A stretch of 64,000 nt of DNA from Desulfobaculum sp044987625 (lineage in GTDB: Bacteria; Desulfobacterota; Desulfovibrionia; Desulfovibrionales; Desulfovibrionaceae), in NCBI RefSeq assembly GCF_044987625.1, contig NZ_JBJDSB010000002.1, positions 372,001 to 436,000 of the forward strand, read 5' to 3'. Both the position numbers and the translations under genes were made by a program. This document shows positions 24,617-33,203 of this stretch, piece by piece (the stretch's first letter is position 1; every line of letters begins with the position of its first letter). A model generated the notes under the pieces. It searched no databases. It was not told where the DNA came from and saw only the letters and a program-made list of their open reading frames with translations.

Positions 24617-27600
24617 CTAATCCTCCTGTGCCTTGCGCACGTTGACCATGAACGCCTTCGTTTCGGGGATGCCCGTATTGGGGTCGCCGACGGAGGGCGA
24701 AAGCAGGTTCGCCGCGTCGCCGCCGTTCTTCGGGAACACCCAGCCGAAGTGCCACGGGATGCCGACCTGATGGACGGTGTTGCCCATCACCTCAAACGGC
24801 TTCACGCGGGGCGTCACGATGGCGATGGCCCACAGCTTGCCGCGGGCACTTTCGACATAGACCTTCTCACCGTTCTCAATGCCGCGCATTTTGGCCAGCT
24901 CGGGGCTGATTTCGCAGAACATCTGCGGCTCGGCCTCGATGAGCCACGGGGTGAAGCGCGTCATGACGCCACTCTGCCAGTGTTCGGTCACACGGTAGGT
25001 GGAGCAGACGAAGGGGTACCTCGGGTCGCAGACGGCTTTGTATTCGTCAGCGAACTGCAGGGCCGTGGGGTTGTGGAGCTGGCCGGAGAACGGATGCTTG
25101 GAGATCGGGCACTCCAGCGGCTCGTAGTATTCGGGGAACGGACCGTCCGCACGGCCCGGACCGAAGATGTGGCCATGGCCCTGCGGCTTCATGATGAAGG
25201 CGTACTTGGTGCCGGGCTTCCAGCCACCGTCGGGCACGTCGCCAACCCATTTGTCGCCGGTCCACTGGATGACGGGCTTCTTGGGCGCGTAGGGGCGGCC
25301 CTTCAGGTCCACGGAGGCGCGGTTGTAGATGATGCGGCGGTTGACCGGCCAGCACCATGCCCAGTTGGGGTACAGACCAATCATGGCCTGTTCCGGCGTT
25401 TGGGTCTTGTCGCGGCGGGCGGCCATGTTGCCCTTGTCCGTGTAGGACTGGCAGTACAGCCAGTTGCCGGAGCTGGTGGAACCGTCGTCCTGCAGGTAGG
25501 CGAAGCTCGGGACCAGTTGGCCCTTCTTGAACTTCTTGCCCTTCACCTCAACGTCCTTCAGGAAGTAGCCGTTGATGAGCTTGGCGACGGCGTGCGGGTC
25601 AAACTTGCCGTGGGCGCCGCCCCACTGGTGGATGCCAAGGCCAAGGATGGGATGCACAAAGGTGCCGCCTTCCTCAGCGTACAGCTCGCGGACCTTCTCC
25701 ATGAGTTCGACGATGATTTCGCCGTCGGGCATGGTGTTGCCCCAGGGCTTGGGGCCCTGATAGCGCCACTGCATCCAGCGGCCGGAGTTGGTGATGGAGC
25801 CTTCCTTCTCAATGGAGACGGCGCAGGGCAGGAAGAAGACCTCGGTCTTCACCTTTTTCGGGTCCATGCCCGGACCCTTCCAGAAGCTGCCGGTCTCATT
25901 GTCGAAGATGTTGACGTTGACCATCCAGTCCAGCTCGGCCATGGCCTGTCTGGTCTTATTGGAGTTGGCACCGCCACAGGCCGGATTCTGGCCCCAGGCG
26001 AAGAAGCCCTTGAAGGTGCCGTTACTCATTTCCTCAAAGAGGTTGAGCCAGGAGTAGTTTTTGCCGTCGTCGCACTTGGGCAGCCACTCGTAGCCCGTAT
26101 CGGCGGAGGCCGAGGGGTACATGGATTTGATGAAGCTGGTCATGTACTTGGGATAGTTCTGCCACCACGCGGCGCTTTTGGGGTCCTGTGCGCCGGTCAG
26201 ATGCGGCGCGGCCTTGGTGGTGTTGTACTTGTCCAGCGAGTCCATGGACGCTGTGGGAATGCCGAGGTAGCCCGGCAGGATGTGCCACAGCAGGCACTGG
26301 TCTGTGGAGCCCTGCACGTTGGATTCGCCGCGCAGTGCGTTTACGCCGCCGCCAGCCACGCCAATGTTGCCCAGCAGCAGCTGAACGATGGCCATGGCGC
26401 GGATGTTCTGCACGCCCACGGTGTGCTGGGTCCAGCCCATGGCGTACATGATGGTGGCGGATTTATCAGGTTTGCCTGTGGCCGCGTAGGCCTTGTAGAC
26501 GGACAGGATGTCGTCCTTGGGCGTGCCGGTAATTCTGGTGACCTTGTCCAGCGTGTAGCGGCGGTAGTGCTTTTTCAGCAACTGGAACACGCAGCGCGGA
26601 TGCTGGAGGGACTCGTCCTTCTTGGGAACGCCTTCGGACTCGTACTCGAAGTTCCACGAGCTTTTGTCGTAGGAGCCTTCGCCGTCGAAGCCGGAGAAGA
26701 GACCGTCGTTGAACGAGAAGTCCTTGCGGACGATGAACGAGGCGTTGGTGTAGTTGACGAGGTACTCGCGGAAGTACAGGTCATTGTCGAGGATGTACTT
26801 GATGAGGCCGCCCAGGAATCCGATGTCGGAGCCCGACCGGATGGGGGCGTAGATGTCGGCCTTGGAGGACGTTCTGGTGAACCTGGGGTCCACATGGATG
26901 AGCTTTGCGCCCCTGTCCCTGGCCTTCAGCACCCACTTAAAGGAGATGGGGTGGTTTTCGGCAGCGTTGCTGCCCATGATAAGCACACAATCACTGTTCT
27001 GGATGTCGATCCAGTGATTGGTCATCGCGCCGCGTCCGAACGACTCTGCCAGAGCCGCAACAGTGGCGCTGTGTCAAATACGCGCCTGATGCTCTATCCA
27101 CACCAGGCCGAGGGAGCGCAGGAACGACTGGTAGGCCCAGCATTCCTCGTTGTCGAGAGCGGCGGAGCCAACGGAGGCGATGTTGTCGCAGCGGTTGACG
27201 CGCTGGCCCTTGTCGTTGACTTCGGTAAAGGCGGCGTCGCGGGTGTCCTTGATGCGTCTGGCGATGCGCGTGAGCGCCCAGTCCCAGCTCTTTACTTCCC
27301 ACTTGTCGCTGTAGGGAGCGCGGTACAGGACATTTTTTTCGCGGCGGTCGTTTTCGGCAAGGGCCCAAACGGAAGCGCCCTTGGCGCACAGTGCGCCTTC
27401 GTTGACGGGGTGGTCCGGGTCGCCTTCAACGTTGATGGCACGTTGGCTCATGGTGTCCGTGTGGACGATGAGTCCGCAACCCACAGCACAGTAGCAGCAG
27501 ACGGAGGTTGTTTGCTTGGCCCAGCTCGTCTTCAGGAGCTGTGCTCTCGCCTTGGTGGGCGCAAGGGATACGCCCAAGCCGCCAAACGCAGTGGCGGCGG

Positions 27601-27640
27601 TTCCCACGGCGGAGAGTTTCAGAAACTCTCTGCGTTTCAT
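24617..27640 (-). CDS. fdhA: Selenocysteine formate dehydrogenase catalytic subunit FdhA
   Basis: 1007 residues read through an in-frame TGA (27074-27076) as Sec189. Context is VWIEHQARI-Sec-HSATVAALAESFGRG, the conserved selenocysteine site of formate dehydrogenases. The N terminus MKRREFLKLSAVGTAATAFG is a twin-arginine signal. The first [4Fe-4S] cluster is CCYCAVGCG...CAKG. Molybdopterin-binding text follows (MGSNAAENHPISFKWVLKAR, GWTQHTVGVQNIRAMAIVQL). It oxidises formate or reduces CO2 with a W or Mo bis-MGD cofactor in the periplasm. The ribosome site AAGGAG lies 7 nt before ATG. Maturation genes lie upstream on the same strand. Confidence 0.92.
27041..27057 (-). promoter_or_regulatory. 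Candidate SECIS hairpin for Sec189
   Basis: Starting 17 nt after the UGA on the coding strand, CGGCTCT pairs with AGAGTCG (7 bp, one G-U) around a GGC loop. The distance fits a bacterial SECIS, which sits inside the coding region just after the UGA and recruits SelB. The stem is short and the SelB contact bases are not certain. Confidence 0.55.
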
Positions 27641-27671
27641 GGATATTCTCCTTGTTTGTGATGAAAGCGGT

Positions 27672-27878
27672 CTAACGGCCTCTGATTTCCCTCGAAAGTT
27701 CGAGGAGCAGCGCGTAGCCCGACGGGGCGGGAACGCAGCGCACGGTGGGTACCGTGGGCGAAGCGGGCTTCGTCCACTGCCACCGGTGCGGAGCCAGCAG
27801 GCTGGCCCGCGCTGCGACCGGACTCAGGTCGAGTCCAAGCCCCGCGAAGGGTATCGCAGTCGGGCAGGCTGTTTTCAT
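27672..27878 (-). CDS. 68-codon ORF upstream of fdhA, unknown or leader
   Basis: ATG (27876-27878) is preceded by AAAGGAGGT 7 nt away, the strongest ribosome site in the window. The frame ends 31 nt before fdhA. The product starts MKTACPTAIPFAGLGLDLSP and ends LLLELSREIRGR; it has no domain or signal I recognise. Most of the frame lies over a highly self-complementary element (27717-27865), so either the protein is incidental to an RNA structure or it is a leader whose translation remodels the structure before fdhA. Confidence 0.5.
   Translation of the reverse strand: MKTACPTAIPFAGLGLDLSPVAARASLLAPHRWQWTKPASPTVPTVRCVPAPSGYALLLELSREIRGR
27717..27865. ncRNA. Multi-branched structured element upstream of fdhA
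   Basis: Nested complementary segments can be traced. They are 27717-27722 with 27860-27865, 27723-27728 with 27839-27844 and 27734-27739 with 27811-27816. Inside these lie a long hairpin (27740-27748 with 27780-27789, inner stem 27754-27763 with 27768-27777), a second hairpin (27793-27797 with 27802-27806) and a third (27820-27825 with 27831-27836). Strand is unresolved: the ribosome site argues for minus, one G-T pair is only tolerated on plus. It matches no riboswitch class I can identify. GC-rich DNA gives chance stems, so this needs a covariation test. Confidence 0.5.
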
Positions 27879-28022
27879 GGCGTTTACCTCCTTTCGTAGT
27901 GAATAGCGTGCAACCCGTGATGGATTTACACCTCTATCAACCTATATAAGGTATGCCGATTGGGAGCAACGGAAAACGGACTTGGTTACGGTTCTACACC
28001 GCAAAGGGATGAAAAGAGACGA
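27879..28022 (-). promoter_or_regulatory. Probable promoter region of the fdhA transcript
   Basis: The AT-rich stretch contains the palindrome CCTATATAAGG (27941-27951). Read on the minus strand it could supply a -10 box (TATATA) with TTGCTC about 15 bp before it, a short spacing. The terminator of the 28075 gene lies just upstream. The assignment is weak. Confidence 0.35.
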
Positions 28023-28055
28023 AAAAGCCGCGCCATGAGCGAGTCATGACGCGGC
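28023..28055 (-). terminator. Terminator of the transposase-like gene
   Basis: On the minus strand GCCGCGTCATGA pairs with TCATGGCGCGGC across 5 nt (one mismatch) and is followed by TTTTTCG. It separates this gene from fdhA transcription. Confidence 0.8.
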
Positions 28056-28074
28056 CTGTGGATGTTGCGAAATA

Positions 28075-28944
28075 TCAGTCGGTTGGGACAAAGTCGCACA
28101 AAAAGCCGGTGAGGATGGGAAAAAGGTCCTTCCCGCGGGAGTTGTAGCGCAGTTCCAGCTCCTTGAGATAGAGCGGAAAACGCTGTGGCGTCACCCCGTG
28201 GAATTTGGTCAGGCGCGAGCTGACAAACTGCCAAAAGCCGAGGTTTTCCTCGTCAATGGGCAGGCCGCGCGGTCCGGGCTTGAAGTAGTCCGCCGCCGGG
28301 TCGTTGCCCACACAGCAGATGAGCGTGTCGTAGCGCTGGTAGCGGTCGGTGTAGACCACGTTGCCAAGGCGCACGGTCTTCAGCTGGAAGCTGAGGCTGA
28401 AGTGGAGCACGGTTTCAATATCGAAGCCGGGGATAAGGTCCACAAACGCCCACGTGCCGCGGTCCATAATGCCGAACACGGGCGTGGGCTGCGGGCCGTC
28501 CTGCGCGGCGCCTGCGGTGGGCGCCTTGAACATTCTGCCACTGAGGGACAGCTCCAGCGGGGAGCCTTTGCCCAGCAGCTGTTTGGCGTCCAGCGCGTGG
28601 GCGATGATGGCAAAGCGCAGGGTGGCCATGGCCTTATAGGCCGTGTTGTACGAGATGCCCAGTTCCTTGGCGGCGGTGCGCGCCGTTGTCTCGTCCTCAA
28701 AAAGCCGGATGAGGCGCAGCCACTCCACGCAGGTGAGGTTGCAGTTGTTGACCCAGCGGCCGCTGAAGTCGTGGAACGTGTAGCGGCAGCGGGCACACCT
28801 GCGGCGGCCATTCTTGAGCCGGTAGTTGCGGCGGCTGCGGCAGCGCGGGCAGAAGCGCTGGTGGTTCTTCCAGCAGAACTTGAGCAGATAGCGCCGTGCC
28901 GCGGCCTCGTCGCGGGTGATGTCGTCAAATGTCGCGGAATCCAT
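28075..28944 (-). CDS. IS1595-family transposase-derived protein, probably inactive
   Basis: 289 residues from ATG 28944 (AGGT upstream). The N-terminal zinc ribbon FCPRCRSRRNYRLKNGRRRC (with CARCRYTFHDFSG) and the helix-turn-helix TARTAAKELGISYNTAYKAM are those of IS1595/ISXO2 transposases. In the DDE domain one Asp is kept (VVYTDRYQRYDTL). The first acidic position reads LELSLSGRMF, where active members have a DE pair, and the third reads EENLGFW in place of the N-x-x-E-x-x-W text. No terminal repeats are visible. The frame is intact with its own terminator between fdhA and moaA, so it may be a domesticated DNA-binding protein. Confidence 0.72.
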   Translation of the reverse strand: MDSATFDDITRDEAAARRYLLKFCWKNHQRFCPRCRSRRNYRLKNGRRRCARCRYTFHDFSGRWVNNCNLTCVEWLRLIRLFEDETTARTAAKELGISYNTAYKAMATLRFAIIAHALDAKQLLGKGSPLELSLSGRMFKAPTAGAAQDGPQPTPVFGIMDRGTWAFVDLIPGFDIETVLHFSLSFQLKTVRLGNVVYTDRYQRYDTLICCVGNDPAADYFKPGPRGLPIDEENLGFWQFVSSRLTKFHGVTPQRFPLYLKELELRYNSRGKDLFPILTGFLCDFVPTD

Positions 28945-29090
28945 TCGTACCTGTCGTCTTGTGCTGCTGTCGGTTTCTGGCCGCTGGTCCCGGTGTTGGA
29001 CCCCGGCCACGGGGCGTCCCCGCGCAGGGCGGCGGGGTTGGGCGGGGAGGACCGGGCAGGACGGACCATCCACAGCGCCGAATCAGAAAA

Positions 29091-29129
29091 AACAGTGGCG
29101 GGGCCGCTGGCCGTGGCTGCGGCCCCGCC
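29091..29129 (-). terminator. Terminator after moaA
   Basis: An 11-bp stem (29097-29107 / 29119-29129, arm GGCGGGGCCGC). On the minus strand it is followed by CACTGTTTTTTC. Confidence 0.82.
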
Positions 29130-29153
29130 GTCAATATGCGCGTGGCGCGTGGG

Positions 29154-30146
29154 TCAGCCTCCGATGGAGGACATGACCTTGGAACAGACCGAGTTGCCTT
29201 GCAGGTGTTCCAGAAGTTTGTAGCCAAGGGGCTTACTGAGGGTGGCGCGCGTCATAACGCGCAGCAGGGCCTCGTCATCCAGCTTGGGCGAACGCAAAAT
29301 GGGGCGCAGGCGGTATTCCTTGTCCGAAAAAAGGCACGTACGGAGCCTGCCGTCGGAGGTGATGCGCAGACGGTTGCAGGTGTCGCAGAAGTGGTCGGAC
29401 AGGGCGGAGATAACGCCAAGGCGGCCCGTGCCGCCGTCAATGGAATACAGCCGGGCCGGGCCGTCGGTATCCGCGTGGCGCTCGATGGGCGTCAGGTCCG
29501 CTTCCTCGCGGGCGCGGTCCAGAATATCGCTGGCGGGCAGGGTGTATTCGCGCTTCCAGTGCGAGCAGCCGCCAATGGGCATAAACTCGATAAAGCGGAC
29601 GTCCACAGGATAGTCGCGGGCAAAGCGCGTAAACGCGCCGATTTCGTCGTCGTTGACGCCCTTCATGGCGACGGCGTTGATTTTTACCGTCAGGCCGTAG
29701 TGCAGGCAGTCCTCAATGGCGCGCATGACGCGGTCGTGAAAGTCGCGGCCCGTGATTTTGGTAAAGCGGTCGCGGTTTAGCGTGTCCAGCGAGATATTGA
29801 TGCGCTGCACGCCAAGGTGCTTGAGCGCCGGAATCTTGCCGCCCAGCAAAGTGCCGTTGGTGGTGACGCGGACGTCCAGCTCCGGGCATTCTTCCTTGAG
29901 CATGCCAAGAAAGGCCAGAAAGTCCTTCCGGACAAAAGGTTCGCCACCGGTCAGGCGCAGCTTGCGCACCTGCATGGTCTGGGCGGCCTTCACCAGCCGG
30001 AGCATTTCCTCGTAGCTGAGAATATGCTCGTGGTCGATGAAGCTTTCCGCACAGTCCGTGCGGCAGTAGAAACACTTGAGGTTGCAGCGGTCCGTTACCG
30101 AAAGCCGGATATAGCTGACGTAACGCCCGTGGCTGTCGGTGATCAT
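29154..30146 (-). CDS. moaA: GTP 3',8-cyclase MoaA
   Basis: 330 residues. The radical-SAM motif is CNLKCFYC (from residue 21), followed by the SAM-binding LTGGEPFVRKDF. The C-terminal [4Fe-4S] site shows as FCDTCNRLRITSDGRLRTCL, and the protein ends in the Gly-Gly tail required by MoaA. It performs the first step of molybdopterin synthesis from GTP. It overlaps the upstream thioredoxin gene by 4 bp, so it is in one operon with tlpA-like, mobA, fdhD and fdhE genes. Confidence 0.95.
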   Translation of the reverse strand: MITDSHGRYVSYIRLSVTDRCNLKCFYCRTDCAESFIDHEHILSYEEMLRLVKAAQTMQVRKLRLTGGEPFVRKDFLAFLGMLKEECPELDVRVTTNGTLLGGKIPALKHLGVQRINISLDTLNRDRFTKITGRDFHDRVMRAIEDCLHYGLTVKINAVAMKGVNDDEIGAFTRFARDYPVDVRFIEFMPIGGCSHWKREYTLPASDILDRAREEADLTPIERHADTDGPARLYSIDGGTGRLGVISALSDHFCDTCNRLRITSDGRLRTCLFSDKEYRLRPILRSPKLDDEALLRVMTRATLSKPLGYKLLEHLQGNSVCSKVMSSIGG

Positions 30147-30664
30147 TCAAGCTCTCCCGCGATGGAGTGGCCGTTTAGGGCGCGGGTGACGGCTTTGTTC
30201 AGCATGCGCCCGGTCATCAGGCCGTCATGGTCCGTGGACATTTCGCCTTTTCGGTTCAGCACCCACGTTTTGGGGATGACCTTGATATCGTACTTCCGGG
30301 CCACGGATTCCTCAGCGATATAGACGGGATAGTTGATGCCTTTCTCCTGCATGGTCTTTGTGAGCATGGCGTGGTCGAAGTCAAGGGAGACGCCAACCAT
30401 GTATACGTCGTCTTCTGGCTGCGCCTCACGCATGGCGATGAATTCGGGAAGCTCCGTCATGCAGGGCGCGCACCACGATGCCCAGAAGTTGACCACCACA
30501 ACGCGGCCTTTGGCTTCGTGGATGAGCTGTTGCAATCCCTTGGCGGAAATGGCCGCAGGCGTCTTTGCCATGGCGGCGGAAGCCGCAATCATCACAAGTG
30601 CGAGGGCCAGAAGAAAATGTGTCGCTCCAGACGTGACAGTTGTCAATACGCTTGTTGATTTCAT
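30143..30664 (-). CDS. TlpA-like exported thioredoxin
   Basis: 173 residues. A signal peptide (to about residue 33, AAMA) precedes a TlpA/ResA-like thioredoxin fold with VVVVNFWASWCAPCMTELPE (active CAPC) and the cis-Pro loop IKVIPKTWVLNRKGE. It works on thiols in the periplasm. It overlaps mobA by 4 bp on one side and moaA by 4 bp on the other, so co-expression with cofactor synthesis is clear. Its target may be a periplasmic metalloenzyme such as FdhAB or a cytochrome. Confidence 0.88.
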   Translation of the reverse strand: MKSTSVLTTVTSGATHFLLALALVMIAASAAMAKTPAAISAKGLQQLIHEAKGRVVVVNFWASWCAPCMTELPEFIAMREAQPEDDVYMVGVSLDFDHAMLTKTMQEKGINYPVYIAEESVARKYDIKVIPKTWVLNRKGEMSTDHDGLMTGRMLNKAVTRALNGHSIAGELE

Positions 30665-31266
30665 CGGTTATCCTGTGTCCGTTCCACTTGCCGCAGCATG
30701 GCAAGGTCGGCGGGGAAGTTTATATTGAAAAAGACCCCCGCATTCTCTCTGGAATAGGGGACATGGTGCCGTAAATGCTCCGGAATCGCACGGGTGAGTT
30801 TGTAGCTTTGGCGCGAGATGGAGTCCTCGAACAGCGGAATTGCTGCCGGAGTGTAGATGGAGACGAGGGATTCAATATACCCGGTCTCCTGTTGGCGGAA
30901 GGTTGTCATGACGGTGTCCGCCGGCGCTTTGGCGTGCGCGCGCACCAAGGTGTGCACCGTGGCAATGTCCAGCAGCGGCAGGTCGCAGGCCAACACCAGC
31001 AGCGGCGCATTGAGTCTGCGCAGGCAGGTCAGGATGCCGCCCATGGGGCCAATGCCGGGGATGTCGTCCGCCAGCCACGGGGCGTGTATTTCAAACTCCT
31101 CGGGGTTGCGGCCCGAGACATACACCTCGCCGCAGAAGTGCCCGGCAAGGTCCAGCATGCGCATGAGCATGATTTTGCCGGAGTACCACAGGCAGACCTT
31201 GTCCGTCCCAAGGCGGGTGCTTTTGCCTCCCGCAAGGACCAATCCGTAGGGAAGACGTGTCGGCAT
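30661..31266 (-). CDS. mobA: Molybdenum cofactor guanylyltransferase MobA
   Basis: 201 residues. The nucleotide-binding signature GLVLAGGKSTRLGTDKVCLW is at the N terminus, and the metal-binding aspartate appears in LLVLACDLPLLD near residue 95. MobA attaches GMP to molybdopterin to make the MGD cofactor used by formate dehydrogenase. It is 3 nt downstream of fdhD and overlaps the thioredoxin gene. Confidence 0.92.
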   Translation of the reverse strand: MPTRLPYGLVLAGGKSTRLGTDKVCLWYSGKIMLMRMLDLAGHFCGEVYVSGRNPEEFEIHAPWLADDIPGIGPMGGILTCLRRLNAPLLVLACDLPLLDIATVHTLVRAHAKAPADTVMTTFRQQETGYIESLVSIYTPAAIPLFEDSISRQSYKLTRAIPEHLRHHVPYSRENAGVFFNINFPADLAMLRQVERTQDNR

Positions 31267-31269
31267 AGG

Positions 31270-32019
31270 TTAGCCCTTGCGCCGCGCCGGGTCGTCGAAT
31301 CGTCCGCGCGGGTCGGTAAAGACGGTGAAGCGTATCTCGCGGGCAAAACCGGCAAGGGTCATGCCTGCCTCGCGCGCCGTGGCAACGCCCGATGTTGTGA
31401 CTGCGCTGCGGCTGACCATGGCGGAAAAGCCCGCCTGTACGGCCTTGCGGACAAGGGACGTTGTGGCGCGTGCCGAGACGAAGAGCATCAACCCCGCAAG
31501 GGGGCGGCCCTTTTCCACGGACCAGCCCGCCAGCCTGTCTATGCAGTTGTGGCGGCCAATATCCTCGGCCTGCGTGATAAATTCACCGGATGCCGGGTCC
31601 CAGACTGCGGCGCGGTGGAAACAGCCTGTGGCCTCCCAGCGGCCTTCGCCCGCGATAAAGCGCTTCATACAGTCCAGGATGGTTTCCGCCGGGATGGGCG
31701 AGAGGGTGGGCGACTGCGGCGCGGCGGGCGCGGCTATTGGGGCGAGGGTGTAGGTGTCGCCGTCGGTGGCGGTTATGGCCGGGTGTTCTCCCGGCGCGCA
31801 CAGCTCCAGCAGGGCGTGGCCCAAGGCCAGCCTGTCGCACCCTTCGGGGAAGGTGAGCAGTTCGCGCGTGGGAGCGTCCGGCCACTGGAGATAGACCGGA
31901 TATTCCGGGGTGACGATGTCTGTAAAATCCCGCCACGCGCCATTTTTGTACTGACGGCAGGTCAGCTCGCGCAGGCGGGCCTCCTGCGGCGCGGGTGGGG
32001 ATGTGGGGAACGTTTTCAT
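31270..32019 (-). CDS. fdhD: FdhD-family formate dehydrogenase accessory protein
   Basis: 249 residues. FdhD is shown by FITQAEDIGRHNCIDRLAGW and LFVSARATTSLVRKAVQAGF followed by MVSRSAVTTSGVATAREAG. FdhD passes sulfur from IscS to the Mo/W cofactor before insertion into FdhA. The CGVCG-type CxxC loop that binds the persulfide in E. coli FdhD is absent: the corresponding stretch is the Ala/Pro-rich LAPIAAPAAPQSPTLSPIPA. Isolated cysteines (ILDCMKRF, ATGCFHRA) remain. It follows fdhE by 64 nt. Confidence 0.87.
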   Translation of the reverse strand: MKTFPTSPPAPQEARLRELTCRQYKNGAWRDFTDIVTPEYPVYLQWPDAPTRELLTFPEGCDRLALGHALLELCAPGEHPAITATDGDTYTLAPIAAPAAPQSPTLSPIPAETILDCMKRFIAGEGRWEATGCFHRAAVWDPASGEFITQAEDIGRHNCIDRLAGWSVEKGRPLAGLMLFVSARATTSLVRKAVQAGFSAMVSRSAVTTSGVATAREAGMTLAGFAREIRFTVFTDPRGRFDDPARRKG

Positions 32020-32083
32020 GGTCAGTCCTCGCTGAGCGTGTGGTCATGGTGCGCGGCGGCACACGGCGCGCCGCGCGAGTGGT

Positions 32084-32965
32084 CTAAAAGCCCAGAGCCG
32101 AAACCGTCGGACGCGTGTAGCCGTCCTGCACGGCAAGGATGTCGAGACTCAGCGAATCCAAATCGTCGATAAGGGCAAGGGTTTTGCGGTCCAGTTCCCG
32201 GAAGTCCGCACACTTGATGTACAGCTTGCAGCTTTCGCAGACGTCAACGCGGTAGCCGGTTTCCCCCTCGGCGGTGAAGTAGGACAGCTTGTCCATGTCC
32301 GTTTCGCCGCAAAAGGCGCACATGATGCGCGGAATGCGGTACACCGTGTGGCAAAATGAGCACGTGGCGTGGCGAAAGCCCTGCTTCTCGCGCAGTTCAG
32401 TAATGAGCGGTAGGCTGCCGCAGACGGGACAGTTGCCGCCGCGTGCTTCGTCCAGCTTCAGGTGCTGTTCGGCCTGCTGCGCAACGGCCCTCAGGCCGGG
32501 GGTCAGGCTGGACTGCACCAAAAAGGCCATGGCCCGTGGGGCGTCCGGGGTCTTTTCCGCCCATGCGGCAAAGGGGGCGTCATCGCCGGAGATGTAGGCC
32601 GCGAACAGGGCGGGCAGGTCCACCGCGCCGTTTTTTCGGGCGGTGTCTATAGTCTTGGCGGCGTCGCCAAGGGGCGCTGGGGCATCAAGGATAAGGGCGA
32701 GCAGGTCGTCAAACAGCCGTGTGGCCAGCGCCTCGTCCACGGGGAAGGATTCGCGCGGCAGAAGCGGCACGTCCGGTCCCAGTTGCTCACGCGGGGTGAG
32801 CAGGCTTTCATCAAGGGTAGTGGAGGCTTCGTCACGGGCATGGACTTGCATGGTAAAAACGTCCTTCACCAGCGCGGCGAGGACGTCGGGGATATGATTC
32901 TTTTTTTGCAGTTGTTTCAATCTGGTGTCGAGAAGTCGCAAAAGGGAGTCGGCGGATGTGGACAT
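32084..32965 (-). CDS. fdhE: Formate dehydrogenase accessory protein FdhE
   Basis: 293 residues from ATG 32965; earlier in-frame starts have no ribosome site. The C-terminal half carries four CxxC pairs: NCPVCGSLPL, TCSFCHTVYR, MCAFCGETDM and VCESCKLYIK. This is the rubredoxin-like metal-binding layout of FdhE. FdhE binds the formate dehydrogenase catalytic subunit during assembly. It is the first gene of the minus-strand maturation operon and is divergent from tupA across 275 bp. Confidence 0.9.
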   Translation of the reverse strand: MSTSADSLLRLLDTRLKQLQKKNHIPDVLAALVKDVFTMQVHARDEASTTLDESLLTPREQLGPDVPLLPRESFPVDEALATRLFDDLLALILDAPAPLGDAAKTIDTARKNGAVDLPALFAAYISGDDAPFAAWAEKTPDAPRAMAFLVQSSLTPGLRAVAQQAEQHLKLDEARGGNCPVCGSLPLITELREKQGFRHATCSFCHTVYRIPRIMCAFCGETDMDKLSYFTAEGETGYRVDVCESCKLYIKCADFRELDRKTLALIDDLDSLSLDILAVQDGYTRPTVSALGF

Positions 32966-33106
32966 AAAATGAGCACCTGCTTGAAAACGGTTTGATAGTG
33001 GAAAATTTTCAGCATAGTACACTTTTTGTATTTGAAAGACCAATAGGTGCGTTAATCCGCGCCATATAAGGGCAGAAAGGGTTGGTGTCTCTAGGTATCC
33101 TGCAAA

Positions 33107-33125
33107 AAGTTGGTGCCAAACTTTG
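33107..33125. promoter_or_regulatory. Near-palindrome in the fdhE-tupA divergent region
   Basis: AAAGTTGG-TG-CCAAACTTT is a 19-bp palindrome with one extra base in the right arm. It sits midway between the divergent fdhE and tupA genes and is a candidate operator for a regulator of W/Mo homeostasis. Confidence 0.45.
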
Positions 33126-33155
33126 AGTATATCTGAAAGGGGTAGACGTGGGGGC

Positions 33156-33185
33156 TTGAAGTCAATATGACTGATTTGGTAGTAA
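33156..33185 (+). promoter_or_regulatory. Possible tupA promoter
   Basis: TTGAAG (33156-33161) and TAGTAA (33180-33185) with an 18-bp spacer. Match quality is moderate. Confidence 0.4.
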
Positions 33186-33203
33186 TTTACCGTGTCTTAC
33201 AAA

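Noticed and set aside
27074..27076. fdhA as a pseudogene broken by a stop codon
   Set aside because: The stop is UGA in the exact selenocysteine context of formate dehydrogenases, and both sides are intact.
24578..27661. 1027-codon open frame on the plus strand opposite fdhA
   Set aside because: It mirrors the GC-rich codon structure of fdhA, has no ribosome site or domain text, and fdhA/fdhB are unmistakable on the other strand.
27717..27865. tRNA, tmRNA or known riboswitch in the structured element
   Set aside because: A GGTCGAGTCC stretch recalls a tRNA T-arm but no acceptor stem or anticodon arm can be built, and cobalamin/Moco signature boxes are not present.
28023..28960. Active IS1595 insertion sequence
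   Set aside because: No terminal inverted repeats or target duplications were visible and catalytic positions appear substituted.
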